The notes below the pieces were generated by a model, which searched no databases, was not told where the DNA came from, and worked only from the letters and a program-made list of their open reading frames with translations. The position numbers and the translations under genes were made by a program. Shown here one piece after another: positions 18,356-26,932 of a stretch of 42,691 bases of DNA; the first letter of the stretch is position 1, and the number at the start of each line of letters is the position of its first letter. The stretch is from Acetobacteraceae bacterium (GTDB lineage: Bacteria > Pseudomonadota > Alphaproteobacteria > Acetobacterales > Acetobacteraceae): NCBI GenBank assembly GCA_019241425.1, contig JAFAXA010000029.1:1-42691 (forward strand), in the 5' to 3' direction.

Positions 18356-20115
18356 TGTGCGGCATCGCCGGCCTCATCATGGCGACCGGATCGCCGCCGC
18401 CCGATGCGGCGCAGCTCGGTGCGCTGGCGCGCGCGCTCCGGCATCGCGGGCCGGACGGCGCGGGGCACACGGTGGTCGGACGGATCGCGCTGGTCCACAC
18501 CCGGCTCGCCATCATCGACCTCGAGGGCGGTGACCAGCCGCTGTTCGCCGGCCCCGCCGCGCTGGTCGCCAACGGCGAAATCTACAACTACCGGGAATTG
18601 CGGGCGGAAACGCCGGGCATCGCCTATGCCACGGAAAGCGATTGCGAATCGCCGCTGCATCTGTGGCTGCGCGACGGTCCCCGTTTCACGGAACCGCTAC
18701 GCGGCATGTATGCGATCGCCGTGCATGATCGGGCGGCCCGCACCGTGACCCTTGCGCGCGACCCGTTCGGCATCAAGCCGCTCTACGTGGCCGGGATCGA
18801 GGGCGGCCTCGCGTTCGCCTCCGAGCCGCGCGCGTTGCTGGATGCCAATCTCGTGCCGCGCGGCGTCAACGCCGCGGCCCGTGAGGAACTCTGCCAGGTG
18901 CAGTTCACCTCCGGCGCCGAGACGATCTTTCCGGGCATCCAGCGCGTGCTGCCCGGTGAGACGCTGACCTGCGCGGAGGGGCACGTCATCGAACGGCGGC
19001 GCGAGTTGCCGTTGCCGCCGGGCGGCCCGGAAACGATCGCCGAGGACGCGGCGCTGGCGCGGCTCGACCGCGCGCTGGAGGAGAGCGTCGATCTCCACCA
19101 GCGGAGCGACGTGCCGTACGGCATGTTTCTCTCGGGCGGCGTCGATAGCGCGACGATCCTGGCGCTGATGAGCCGCCTCAGCAACAGCCCCGTCCTCGCC
19201 TTTACCGCCGGCTTCGACGTGCCCGGTGCGCCGGACGAGCGGGCGCGGGCGGCGCCCGTCGCGCGGGCCACCGGCGCCGATCACGAGACCCTGACGATCA
19301 CCGAACGCATGGTTTGGGATCACCTGCCGGAGATCGTTGCCTGCATGGACGATCCGGCGGCCGATTACGCCATCATCCCGACCTGGTTCCTGGCCCGCCG
19401 GGCGGTGCAGGACGTCAAGGTGGTGCTCTGCGGCGAGGGCGGCGACGAGATTTTCGGCGGCTACGGCCGGTACCGGACCGCCATGCGGCCGTGGTGGCGC
19501 GGCGGCCGCGTCATTCGCGCGCGCGGCACGTTCGACAAAATGAACGTGTTGCGGGCCCGGCCTTCCCGCTGGCGCGACGGCATTGCGTCGGCGGAGGCCG
19601 CAGCGGCGGAAGGCGGCCGCACGCGGCTCGCCGCCGCCCAGGCGACCGACGCCGCCGACTGGCTGCCGCACGATCTGCTGCTGAAGCTCGATCGCACGCT
19701 GATGGCGCATAGCGTCGAGGGCCGCACGCCATTTCTCGACCGGGCGGTCGCCGCCGCCGCGTTCCGCCTCCCCGACGCGCTGAAGGTGCGCGGCGGGCGC
19801 GGCAAATGGCTGCTGCGCAAATGGCTGGAACGGCATCTGCCGGAAGCGCAGCCTTTCGCGCCGAAGCAGGGTTTTACGGTGCCGATCGGCGCCTGGATCG
19901 CGGCGCAGGGCGCGCGATTGGGCCCGCTGGTCGCAGGGCAGGCGGGCGTCGCCGAGCTGGCCCATCCCGATCGGGTCGTGTCGTTGTTTCGTCATGCGAG
20001 CGGCCGCCACGAGGGTTTCGCCGCCTGGACGCTCCTGTTCTATGCGCTCTGGCACCGCCGGCACGTCGAGGCGCTGCCGCCTTCCGGCGACGTGTTCGAA
20101 ACGCTCGCGGCCTAA
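18355..20115 (+). CDS. asnB: Glutamine-hydrolysing asparagine synthase-type amidotransferase
   Basis: This 586-residue class II amidotransferase opens MCGIAGLIMATG, so Cys2 is the glutaminase nucleophile. Further landmarks are the RHRGPDGAG segment, LVHTRLAIIDLEGGDQPL, NGEIYNYREL and ARDPFGIKPLY. The synthetase half contains the PP-loop FLSGGVDSATILALMSR, GEGGDEIFGGYGRYRT, and KLDRTLMAHSVEGRTPFLD. All key motifs are intact. Besides asparagine synthesis, paralogues amidate sugars or peptides in surface-glycan and secondary-metabolite clusters. The overlap with the glycosyltransferase gene favours a glycan-related role, but asparagine synthesis cannot be excluded. Confidence 0.9.
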   Translation: MCGIAGLIMATGSPPPDAAQLGALARALRHRGPDGAGHTVVGRIALVHTRLAIIDLEGGDQPLFAGPAALVANGEIYNYRELRAETPGIAYATESDCESPLHLWLRDGPRFTEPLRGMYAIAVHDRAARTVTLARDPFGIKPLYVAGIEGGLAFASEPRALLDANLVPRGVNAAAREELCQVQFTSGAETIFPGIQRVLPGETLTCAEGHVIERRRELPLPPGGPETIAEDAALARLDRALEESVDLHQRSDVPYGMFLSGGVDSATILALMSRLSNSPVLAFTAGFDVPGAPDERARAAPVARATGADHETLTITERMVWDHLPEIVACMDDPAADYAIIPTWFLARRAVQDVKVVLCGEGGDEIFGGYGRYRTAMRPWWRGGRVIRARGTFDKMNVLRARPSRWRDGIASAEAAAAEGGRTRLAAAQATDAADWLPHDLLLKLDRTLMAHSVEGRTPFLDRAVAAAAFRLPDALKVRGGRGKWLLRKWLERHLPEAQPFAPKQGFTVPIGAWIAAQGARLGPLVAGQAGVAELAHPDRVVSLFRHASGRHEGFAAWTLLFYALWHRRHVEALPPSGDVFETLAA

Positions 20116-20142
20116 TTTATTTTCGCCCGAGACGTTCGACAG

Positions 20143-20706
20143 CTACGGAACTGAAGCGCCTGGCGGCCGCGCCCGTTCGAAAGACCAACAGAACTCCTCC
20201 CGATCCCGTGCCGGCATGAACATCATTCCTTCGCCGACGCGTTGCATCCCGCATCCGCGCATGACCGCAAGGGAAGCCGGGTTATCGGGATGCACGGTCG
20301 CGCCGATGACATCGAGGTCGAGAAGGCGGAAACCTGCCTCCAGCACGGCCGGAGCGACCTCGCGCATGTAGCCTTGTCCATGGTGCTCCTCGCCCAACCA
20401 GTAACCAAAGGTGCCACGACGCTCGCAGCCGGCGGCCCGATTGACCATCACCCAGCCGAGAAGGGCGCCGTCGCTCAGCCGCTCGGCGGCAAACGGCAGG
20501 TGCTTCCTTTCACGCGCAGCGTCCCGCGCCCACGCAATGCGGCTCTCTGCCATTTCGAGCGTGAAGGGCACCGGCCAGTAAGCAAGCCAGCGACTGACCG
20601 CCGAAGTCATCATCTCGGATGTCCGGATCGCATCGCCCGGCCGAACGCAGCGCAAGCGGATGCGGGCGGTCTGCACTGGGGGACAAGGCGGATCGTCTGT
20701 TCTCAT
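20143..20706 (-). CDS. GNAT family N-acetyltransferase (RimJ/RimL type)
   Basis: This 187-residue protein has the RimJ-like layout. TARIRLRCVRPGDA is at the N terminus and AVSRWLAYWPVPFTLEMAES follows. FGYWLGEEHHGQGYMREVAP carries the acetyl-CoA pyrophosphate loop (G-x-G-Y in the Q/R-x-x-G-x-G/A position). LDLDVIGATVHPDNPASLAV and MRGCGMQRVG end the fold. It transfers an acetyl group from acetyl-CoA to an amine; the target is unknown. It is convergent with the asnB gene, 27 bases away, with no hairpin visible between them. Confidence 0.87.
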   Translation of the reverse strand: MRTDDPPCPPVQTARIRLRCVRPGDAIRTSEMMTSAVSRWLAYWPVPFTLEMAESRIAWARDAARERKHLPFAAERLSDGALLGWVMVNRAAGCERRGTFGYWLGEEHHGQGYMREVAPAVLEAGFRLLDLDVIGATVHPDNPASLAVMRGCGMQRVGEGMMFMPARDREEFCWSFERARPPGASVP

Positions 20707-20771
20707 GCCGCAAGCTTATGGCACCCTATGAAGCCGCTCCTACCATCGTTCGCGTGGACATCGCACGCGGC

Positions 20772-21191
20772 CTAGCCTGCCGGGACCGCGTCGAACTGCC
20801 GCTCGCTTCGAAGATCCGGCAACCAGTCGCATCTGCTCCGCCTGAAGACCTCCACGTTCGGGCGTGGCGCCCCGCCATCGAGCAATCCGGCTTTGATGTA
20901 GTGCACCCCGGCCGCTGTGCCCTTGGCCGAAACCGTCCGCACCGGCGATCCGCAGTTCGGACAGAACATGCGCGTCACCCGGTCGCCCGCGTCATTCGTG
21001 TCTTCGTAGGATTTGAGTTCGCCGGTGATGGTGATGTCGCCGATCGGGACGATCAGCACGGGAGAGAAGGCCGAAGCGGTCTGCTTCTGGCAATGCGTGC
21101 AGTGGCAGACGGCCGGTATCGCGGCTGCCCGAACAACGGAGACCTCGACGCGGCCGCATAGGCAGCGCCCCGTAAGATGCGTGTCGCTCAT
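20772..21191 (-). CDS. GFA (CENP-V/glutathione-dependent formaldehyde-activating) domain protein
   Basis: This 139-residue protein has the zinc-cysteine pattern of the GFA/CENP-V fold. GRCLCGRVEV is near the N terminus, AVCHCTHCQKQTASAF follows, and MFCPNCGSPV sits in the second half. The domain binds two structural zinc ions. Some members act on S-hydroxymethylglutathione; many have no known activity. The cysteine ladder is complete and the length is typical. It is an isolated minus-strand gene between the GNAT gene and lrgB. Confidence 0.88.
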   Translation of the reverse strand: MSDTHLTGRCLCGRVEVSVVRAAAIPAVCHCTHCQKQTASAFSPVLIVPIGDITITGELKSYEDTNDAGDRVTRMFCPNCGSPVRTVSAKGTAAGVHYIKAGLLDGGAPRPNVEVFRRSRCDWLPDLRSERQFDAVPAG

Positions 21192-21261
21192 GATGTCCCC
21201 CCCGCCCGTCGCATGTGGCTGTCAGCGCCCTGCATTTTGGCACACTCTGCCGGCGAATGTG

Positions 21262-21984
21262 TCAGGGGTGGAGGAGGGTCATTGCGGCGGGCAGTAGCAC
21301 CGCCGTGAGTACGCCGTTCAGGCTCATGCCCAAGCCTGAGAACGCGCCGGCGATTTCGCTTATGCGTAATGCTCGCGCGGTGCCAATGCCGTGGGAGCCT
21401 ATTCCCATTGCGAGCCCCAGCGCGCGCTCGTCACGCACCCCGACGAGCCGCGCTGCGGCGGGACCGCCGACAGCCCCTACGATGCCGGTAAGAATGACGA
21501 AGGTTGCGGTCAACGCGGGCACGCCGCCGACCGCCTGCGAAACGCCGATGGCGATGCCGGTTGTCACCGATTTCGGCGCAATGGAAACCAGCGTTTCACG
21601 ATGCGCACCGAACAGCCACGCGGCTCCCACGGCGCTCAAAATTCCGCACGGCAGACCAGCAGATAAGGCGGCGATAATCATCGGGCCGGAGGCTCGGATC
21701 AGCGCCGTTTGTCGAAAGAGCGGGACAGCCAAAAGCGCGACGGCTGGCCCGAGCATGAAGGGCAGAAACGCCACGCCGCGCTGATAGCTTTCATATGAAG
21801 CGCCGGTAAGCTCCAGGCCAGCGACGACGAACAGAACAGCAACCATGGTAGGGTTGAGAACGGGGCTGCCACCGAACCGGCGCTGAAGCTTGATCGCGAG
21901 CACGTAGAGGAGCACGGTCGCGCCGAGATCGACTGCGGGGGCGTCGGCGAGCGAAAGCCAGAGGGTGCGGTCAGCGGCCGACAT
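21262..21984 (-). CDS. lrgB: LrgB family membrane protein
   Basis: This 240-residue polytopic protein opens with LSLADAPAVDLGATVLLYVL. It contains the LrgB landmarks PVLNPTMVAVL, ALLAVPLFRQ and TLVSIAPKSVTTGIAIGVSQ, then GVPALTATFVILTGIVGAVG and LAMGIGSHGIGTARALRISE. In Gram-positive bacteria LrgAB/CidAB resemble holin/antiholin pairs; in plants and some bacteria the fused form exports glycolate or pyruvate. ATG 21984 lies 14 bases inside the end of lrgA, so the two are coupled. Open frame further upstream runs over lrgA and is not the start. Confidence 0.9.
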   Translation of the reverse strand: MSAADRTLWLSLADAPAVDLGATVLLYVLAIKLQRRFGGSPVLNPTMVAVLFVVAGLELTGASYESYQRGVAFLPFMLGPAVALLAVPLFRQTALIRASGPMIIAALSAGLPCGILSAVGAAWLFGAHRETLVSIAPKSVTTGIAIGVSQAVGGVPALTATFVILTGIVGAVGGPAAARLVGVRDERALGLAMGIGSHGIGTARALRISEIAGAFSGLGMSLNGVLTAVLLPAAMTLLHP

Positions 21985-22339
21985 CGGCTGCCTCTTGCGT
22001 GTGCTTCGGACGGCCCAGCCGTTCGGCGACAACGGCCGTGACAGCGATCGTCGTGATGGTGCCGCCGACAAGGGCTGCGAGAATCCCCGGCAGGTCCGCG
22101 CGTAGCAGCGGCCAGTAAGCGACCACGCCAACGCCCGCCGGAACGAAAAACAGACCGAACAGGCTCAGAACTCGGTCGGCAAGCGCGCCAAGCGCTTCCG
22201 GAATGCGCCGGAGCAGGAGCAGATTGCCGTAGAGAAGAACGAGAGCGACCACCGCGCCGGGAATGGGTAGGTGCCCGATTCGGCAGATCGCCTCGGCTGC
22301 GGCGAGCAGCATGAGAACACGCGCGATCTCCTCGATCAC
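21971..22339 (-). CDS. lrgA: LrgA/CidA family membrane protein
   Basis: This 122-residue protein has four predicted membrane helices and the family motif around ICRIGHLPIPGAVVALVLLY. LSLFGLFFVPAGVGVVAYWP follows, and it ends with a polar tail. It is the small partner of LrgB, probably an oligomeric membrane carrier or holin-like protein. It begins with GTG 22339. It is divergent from a LuxR-type regulator whose start lies 354 bases away, so that regulator is a candidate controller. Confidence 0.87.
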   Translation of the reverse strand: MIEEIARVLMLLAAAEAICRIGHLPIPGAVVALVLLYGNLLLLRRIPEALGALADRVLSLFGLFFVPAGVGVVAYWPLLRADLPGILAALVGGTITTIAVTAVVAERLGRPKHTQEAADVGR

Positions 22340-22693
22340 AGTACGGACACCCGGTCCAAGACCCGAAAGAGGACCGCGTTGTGCGCTGGGCGCGCGTCAG
22401 GGAAACACAATTTCGTTACTCCTGAGACATTTCAGGTCGTTCTCGTGTCTCGCCTCGCCGATCGATTTGGAAATCCTGCGAAGCATATTCTTATCGGCTC
22501 TATCCCCGACATCGAAACCGGGATTTGAGACGGGAATTTTCAGGAACTATTCGCAGAAACTTCGGCGCGCCCCGTTCTCTCGTTGCGCTCGCGAGTCAGC
22601 ATCGATAATGCTCTGTGCACATCCACCAAATGGTGGAGTGGCCCGGCCAACATCATCACGCCTGCGTGCCGTGTGCATCGAAGGGAATCATGC
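22340..22693. other. 354-base divergent intergenic region lrgA / luxR-type regulator
   Basis: No gene is supported here. The stretch is more AT-rich than the flanks (for example 22420-22560), as expected for a divergent promoter region. I see no convincing hairpin or known operator. An AAGGGA ribosome site lies at 22680-22685, before the regulator's GTG. Confidence 0.5.
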
Positions 22694-23851
22694 GTGACCG
22701 TCTACCTATCGGTGGAAGCGATCTCCCGATTGATCGGCATGATCTACGATTGTGCAATCGACCCGGACCTTTGGCCGGCGACGTTGACCGCATTCCGCGA
22801 AGAACTCGGATTCGCCAACGCGGCGCTGAGCTTGCAGGCCTTTCCCTCTGGCAAGATGCTGCTCAATGTAACGAGCGGCATCCCGCAGCCTTGGGCCGAA
22901 AAGATGATGGAGTATGGAAAGGATGTCGTGGATGTCTGGGGCGGCGCGGAGGTGATGCGGCGTCTACCGCTCGATGAACCTGCGGTGCTGACGCGCGTCA
23001 ACCCGGCGGGGGTCTCGGCCGCCACGACCAATCGCTACTACCGGCAATGGGCCGAGCCGCAAGGACTGATCGACGTATTGGCGATCACCGTGGCCCGCGA
23101 TCGCCTGAGCGTCGGCTCCATCGGCATGGGCCGGCACGAACGCATGGGACCGGTCGGCGATGGCGAAGTCGCTATGGCCCGGATCTTCGTGCCGCATCTG
23201 CAACGCGCGATGACGATCAGCCGGATGCTCGAAATCAAGACGGTGGCCGCGGCGAACTTCGAATCCGTGCTCGATGCGCTCGCGACTCCGATCGTGACCG
23301 TCGACGCTCTGCTCGGCCTAGTATACGCGAACCCGACCGCCGAACAGGTGCTCGCGCGAGGCGATGTTCTTCGCCTGCGGGCCGGGCGGGTCCGAGCCGT
23401 TTCGTCTTCCGTGGAGAGCGCGCTCGCGTCTGCCGTGGCGCAGGCCGCGCGCGATGAAAGCGCGATTGGCCGCAGGGGCTTCGGCATTCCGGCGCGCGAC
23501 GAGGGCGGTTGCATCAACGCCCTTTACGTTATGCCGCTGGCCCGGGGAACACGCCGGCGGAACATTGCCCCCGGCGCGGTTGCCGCGATTTTCCTGGCGC
23601 CGGCAGCGTCCTCATTTCGCGCGGCAGGAGAACTCGTTTCGGCCCTGTTCGATCTCACGCCGACCGAGGCCCGCGTGTTCGAGCACATCGCCGCGGGAGC
23701 AACCGTTGCCGACACCGCTTCGGCGCTCGGCATCGGTTTGAGCACGGTGCGCACGCACCTGTTGCGCTTGTTCGACAAGCTCGACGTACACCGCCAAGCC
23801 GACCTCATAAAGCTGGCGGCCGCCTTCACCATTCCGGTGCAGGACGGATAG
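22694..23851 (+). CDS. LuxR-type helix-turn-helix transcriptional regulator
   Basis: This 385-residue protein has a C-terminal LuxR/GerE DNA-binding domain (about residues 318-380). It reads LFDLTPTEARVFEHIAAGAT, then ADTASALGIGLSTVRTHLLR and LFDKLDVHRQADLIKLAAAF. The N-terminal region begins YLSVEAISRLIGMIYDCAID with PDLWPATLTAFREELGF, a layout common to a family of orphan LuxR regulators. Residues about 185-300 look PAS-like (FESVLDALATPIVTVDALLG followed by LVYANPTAEQVL). No autoinducer-binding signature or receiver domain is seen. GTG 22694 is chosen because AAGGGA sits 8 bases upstream and the open frame before it lacks coding character. It may control the divergent lrgAB genes. Confidence 0.83.
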   Translation: MTVYLSVEAISRLIGMIYDCAIDPDLWPATLTAFREELGFANAALSLQAFPSGKMLLNVTSGIPQPWAEKMMEYGKDVVDVWGGAEVMRRLPLDEPAVLTRVNPAGVSAATTNRYYRQWAEPQGLIDVLAITVARDRLSVGSIGMGRHERMGPVGDGEVAMARIFVPHLQRAMTISRMLEIKTVAAANFESVLDALATPIVTVDALLGLVYANPTAEQVLARGDVLRLRAGRVRAVSSSVESALASAVAQAARDESAIGRRGFGIPARDEGGCINALYVMPLARGTRRRNIAPGAVAAIFLAPAASSFRAAGELVSALFDLTPTEARVFEHIAAGATVADTASALGIGLSTVRTHLLRLFDKLDVHRQADLIKLAAAFTIPVQDG

Positions 23852-23877
23852 TCCCGGCGGCGCGCGATCCGCGGCGC

Positions 23878-24441
23878 TCACACCTCGATCAAGCGCCGCC
23901 GCAATCCCCTGGCAACCGCGTCCGCCCGCGAATGGGCGCCGAGCTTCGCGAACACCGCCTCCACGTGGAACTTGACGGTGTGGGCGGAGATGCCGAGACG
24001 GCGGGCGACCGCCTTGTTGCTCATGCCCTCGCCGATGCAGGCGAGCACCTCGATTTCGCGCGGTGTCAGCAGCGGTCCGTTTTCCTCGGCGGCGGCGAAG
24101 CCGGGCGGCGCACCCGGCGCCTCGGCCCGCACGAACAGGCCGGCGGCCGCCGCCCGGATCGCCGCGTCCAGCCGCTCGGCGTCGGAGCCGCGCGGCACGA
24201 CGGCACGAAGCGCCGCCGCCCCGAGTACGGCGGGCGCGTCGGACAGCACGAGCGCCGGCAGGCCGGCCGGGCTCACCGGCGGCCAATCCTCGCCCGCCAG
24301 ATCGACGAGCCAGAGGCTGGCCTCGCCTGCGTCCCGCACCACCGCGTGGCCGAGGGCGGTCAACAGGCGGGTCAGCCGGGCACGCCGGTCGGCGTCGTTC
24401 GATTCCAGCAGGATGTCCTGATGACCGCGCCCGCCGGTCAT
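23878..24441 (-). CDS. LuxR-type regulator with degenerate receiver domain
   Basis: This 187-residue protein has a C-terminal LuxR/NarL DNA-binding domain (about residues 123-185): LLTPREIEVLACIGEGMSNK, then AVARRLGISAHTVKFHVEAV and FAKLGAHSRADAVARGL. The N-terminal 105 residues follow a receiver-like alpha/beta pattern but are short and unusual. The usual acidic pair after strand 1 reads ESND. A possible phospho-acceptor D47 sits in LWLVDLAG. The conserved lysine of strand 5 appears to be an arginine (VVPRGS, R84). Phosphorylation is therefore doubtful. Its ATG overlaps the stop of the HtrA-like gene by four bases (ATGA), so the two are made together. Confidence 0.8.
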   Translation of the reverse strand: MTGGRGHQDILLESNDADRRARLTRLLTALGHAVVRDAGEASLWLVDLAGEDWPPVSPAGLPALVLSDAPAVLGAAALRAVVPRGSDAERLDAAIRAAAAGLFVRAEAPGAPPGFAAAEENGPLLTPREIEVLACIGEGMSNKAVARRLGISAHTVKFHVEAVFAKLGAHSRADAVARGLRRRLIEV

Positions 24442-25346
24442 GCCTCCGGTCGCGCTCCCGCCGTTACCTTGATCACCTGGCGACTGCCGGCGCGGAGCAG
24501 CCCGATTTCGGCCTCCCGCCCCGGCGAGAGTTCGCCGAAAGCGCTCCGAACCGCCCGGCGGCCGTCGAGTGCCTGGCCGCCGATCGACAGCAAAATGTCG
24601 CCCGGCAGGATCCCCGCCTGTTCCGCCGGGCCGCCCGCCGCGAGGCTCACCACCATCAGCCCCGCTTCCTGACCGCCGCCGTCGCGAAGCGGCTCCGGCA
24701 CGGTGACGGGTTGCAGCCCGACGCCGAGCCAGCCGCGCGCCACCCGCCCTTCCGCCAGCAGCGGCCCGAGCACGCGCGCGATCGTCTCGTGCGGGATCAC
24801 CAGCGCGCGTCCGCGCGGGCCGGCGGTCGCCATGCCGATCAGGCCGCCCTGCGCGTCCAGCACCGGCCCGCCCTCCTCCGCGTGGCTCGCCCGCATGTCG
24901 AGGCGGATCAGCCGGTCGATCCGCCCGCCCGCCATGCTGTGCCAAGCGGGTCCGGCGTTGCGGATTGTCGCTACTCGTGCCACCGGCCCCGGATTGGCGC
25001 CGAGCGCAAGGGCGAGGGCCCCGGCACGCGGAGCGCTCGCCGCGGGCGGCGGTGCGCCCTGTTCGGACGGGGCGGCAGCGAGGCGGAGCACCGCGACATT
25101 GGTGCCCCGGTCGCGCCCGGCCAGTTGCGCCGCGGCGTGACGCTCGCCCAGCAGCGCCGGGTAGCTTTGCCGGTGCGGCAGCGCCTGTTCGGACGTCACC
25201 AGCACGTCCGGCCGCCAGACGATCGCGCTCAGATAGCGGCCCGGTGACGGCTCGATCGCGGCGAGCAACGGCGCCGAAGCGGCGACGCGGTCGGCAAGCG
25301 CGTCGGAGAACGCGCCGAGGATGTCGGGGGAAGTCGGGTCGGTCAT
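24438..25346 (-). CDS. HtrA-like PDZ protein with all three catalytic residues replaced
   Basis: This 302-residue protein aligns by eye with S1C (DegP/HtrA) proteases over the trypsin-like domain (about 30-200) and one PDZ domain (about 205-295; RGWLGVGLQPV, GPAEQAGILPGDILLSIGGQ). Each catalytic position differs. The TNxHV site reads TSEQAL (Q54 for His). TDLAVL reads TNVAVLRL (N83 for Asp). GNSGGP reads AEEGGP (E158 for Ser). It should not be a serine protease, but it keeps the substrate-like cleft and PDZ. There is no signal peptide or membrane helix, so it is probably cytoplasmic, unlike most HtrA proteins. It overlaps the downstream regulator gene by four bases. ATG 25346 gives the compact form; the frame is open a little further upstream. 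Confidence 0.82.
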   Translation of the reverse strand: MTDPTSPDILGAFSDALADRVAASAPLLAAIEPSPGRYLSAIVWRPDVLVTSEQALPHRQSYPALLGERHAAAQLAGRDRGTNVAVLRLAAAPSEQGAPPPAASAPRAGALALALGANPGPVARVATIRNAGPAWHSMAGGRIDRLIRLDMRASHAEEGGPVLDAQGGLIGMATAGPRGRALVIPHETIARVLGPLLAEGRVARGWLGVGLQPVTVPEPLRDGGGQEAGLMVVSLAAGGPAEQAGILPGDILLSIGGQALDGRRAVRSAFGELSPGREAEIGLLRAGSRQVIKVTAGARPEA

Positions 25347-25404
25347 AGCGGCCTCGGGTCCATGTGCTGCCACGAAAGTGGCGAACAAGGAGTCGGGCAG
25401 CTAT

Positions 25405-25442
25405 CGGATGATCGACCGGGAACGCCCCCGGTCAATCATCCG
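25405..25442 (-). terminator. Hairpin terminator after the PHB depolymerase gene
   Basis: Arms 25405-25420 and 25427-25442 pair at 15 of 16 positions around a 6-base loop. The hairpin lies 9 bases past the depolymerase stop (25452) and before the HtrA-like gene, separating the two minus-strand units. No T tract follows on the minus strand. Confidence 0.6.
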
Positions 25443-25451
25443 GCCGGCAGG

Positions 25452-26759
25452 TCAGGCGGAGGCTTGCAGCGGCGCCAGGTCGCTCCCGGACCCGAGCGTA
25501 GCGGCGGGCCGATACAGGCTGCGCGTGCCGGCGTCCCCGGTATCGGCGAACACCTCCCGCAGCAGCGGCAGGATGCCGGCCCGGTATTTCGACCCGCTGA
25601 ACGTGCCGAAATGGCCGACGCCGCGCTGCAGGTGGTGCGTCTTCAGCGCGTCCGGCAGGTTGCGGCAGAGCGCGTGGGCGGCGAAGGTCTGGCCGGGCGC
25701 GCAAATGTCGTCCTTCTCGCCTTCGATCGTGACGAGCCGGATGTTCTCGATCGCGCCGGGGTCGATCTGCCGTCCGTGAAAGTCGAACTGGCCGTGCGCC
25801 AAATCCCGCCGCTGAAAAACGCGAACCAGCGTGTCGAGGTAGAAATCCGCCGACAGATCCTGGACCGCGAGATACTCGTCGTAGAACTCGGTGATCTTCT
25901 GCGTGTCCTCGGCATTCATGCGCATCACGGCCTGAAAGAGATCCACATGCTGGCGCACGTGCCGCTGCATTTGCGTCGACATGAACGCGCCGAGCTGGAT
26001 CAGGCCCGGATAGACCCGCCGGTTGCGGCCCGGATAGCGGTGCGGGACGGTGTAGATCAGCCGCTGCTCGAACCAGTCGATGTCGTGCTTGAGGCCGAAC
26101 CGGGTCACTTCCGTTTCGTTGGCGCCGGGATCCATCGGACCCGACATCAGCGTGAGCGAGCGCGGCAGCGAACCGGACCCGTCCTCGCTCATCATCGCGA
26201 CCGCCGCGAACACCGGCACGCAAGGCTGGCATACGGCGAGCACGTGAAACGGACCGCCGCGCGACAGATAGCGGAACATCTCCATCACGTAGGAAATGTA
26301 GCTGTCGAGGTCGAAGCGTCCCTTGGCGAGCGGCACGAATTTGGCGTCGGCCCAATCGGTGATGAACACCTCGTGGTCGTGCACCAGCGACTCGACCGTG
26401 CCGCGCAGCAGCGTCGCATGGTGCCCCGACATCGGCGCCACGATCAGCACCCGCGGCGCGCCCGGCCGATCGGCCGGAAAGCGGATCAGCTCACAGAACG
26501 GGCGCGACCAGACCCGCTCCTCCTCCACCCCGACATTGAACGGCTGCTTCGGATAAAGCCGGGTCAAGCGCTCCAGCGTGTGCAGGGAGGCGTAGACGGC
26601 GTCGAGCTGGCCGCGCAGTGCGAGGGGCAGGAACGGCCGGAACGGCTCCAGGGCGACTTGCCCGACCCGGCCGGTAAAGTTGAGGGGTTGCAGCAGGTTC
26701 TGCCGGAATAGATCGTAGAGTTCGTAATGCATGAGGCTGAGGTCCGATCCCGAAGACAT
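25452..26759 (-). CDS. phaZ: Intracellular polyhydroxybutyrate depolymerase
   Basis: This 435-residue alpha/beta hydrolase mobilises stored PHB granules. The nucleophile elbow reads VLAVCQPCVPVFAA, with Cys177 as the likely nucleophile in place of serine, as in the PhaZa1 type. The acid residue is probably in LVTIEGEKDDICAP and the histidine in GVGHFGTFSG. Family landmarks also include YELYDLFRQ near the start, LIVAPMSGHHATLLRGTVES and ITDWADAKFVPL. Length is typical. ATG 26759 is used, with a second in-frame ATG nine codons later (MHYELYD). It is divergent from pstS across 422 bases and followed by a strong hairpin. Confidence 0.93.
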   Translation of the reverse strand: MSSGSDLSLMHYELYDLFRQNLLQPLNFTGRVGQVALEPFRPFLPLALRGQLDAVYASLHTLERLTRLYPKQPFNVGVEEERVWSRPFCELIRFPADRPGAPRVLIVAPMSGHHATLLRGTVESLVHDHEVFITDWADAKFVPLAKGRFDLDSYISYVMEMFRYLSRGGPFHVLAVCQPCVPVFAAVAMMSEDGSGSLPRSLTLMSGPMDPGANETEVTRFGLKHDIDWFEQRLIYTVPHRYPGRNRRVYPGLIQLGAFMSTQMQRHVRQHVDLFQAVMRMNAEDTQKITEFYDEYLAVQDLSADFYLDTLVRVFQRRDLAHGQFDFHGRQIDPGAIENIRLVTIEGEKDDICAPGQTFAAHALCRNLPDALKTHHLQRGVGHFGTFSGSKYRAGILPLLREVFADTGDAGTRSLYRPAATLGSGSDLAPLQASA

Positions 26760-26905
26760 TCATTGGCACGCGGCCGCTATCGCCACCGGCGCCCCCTTTT
26801 GTCGCCCATACAAGCTGCGAACCCGCCGTAGACAGCAACGCCACACAGGAACGAATCTGCCACGGCAGGGATCCGATCAACCATGTATTTAATCACTTTG
26901 CCGAT

Positions 26906-26918
26906 TTGCCAATGGCAA
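26906..26918. promoter_or_regulatory. 13-bp perfect palindrome, candidate operator
   Basis: TTGCCA-A-TGGCAA is a perfect 6-1-6 inverted repeat, 147 bases upstream of the phaZ start. It has the same geometry and central A as the palindrome at 26933-26945; their centres are 27 bases apart. Confidence 0.4.
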
Positions 26919-26932
26919 CATTGTGGTGGGCG

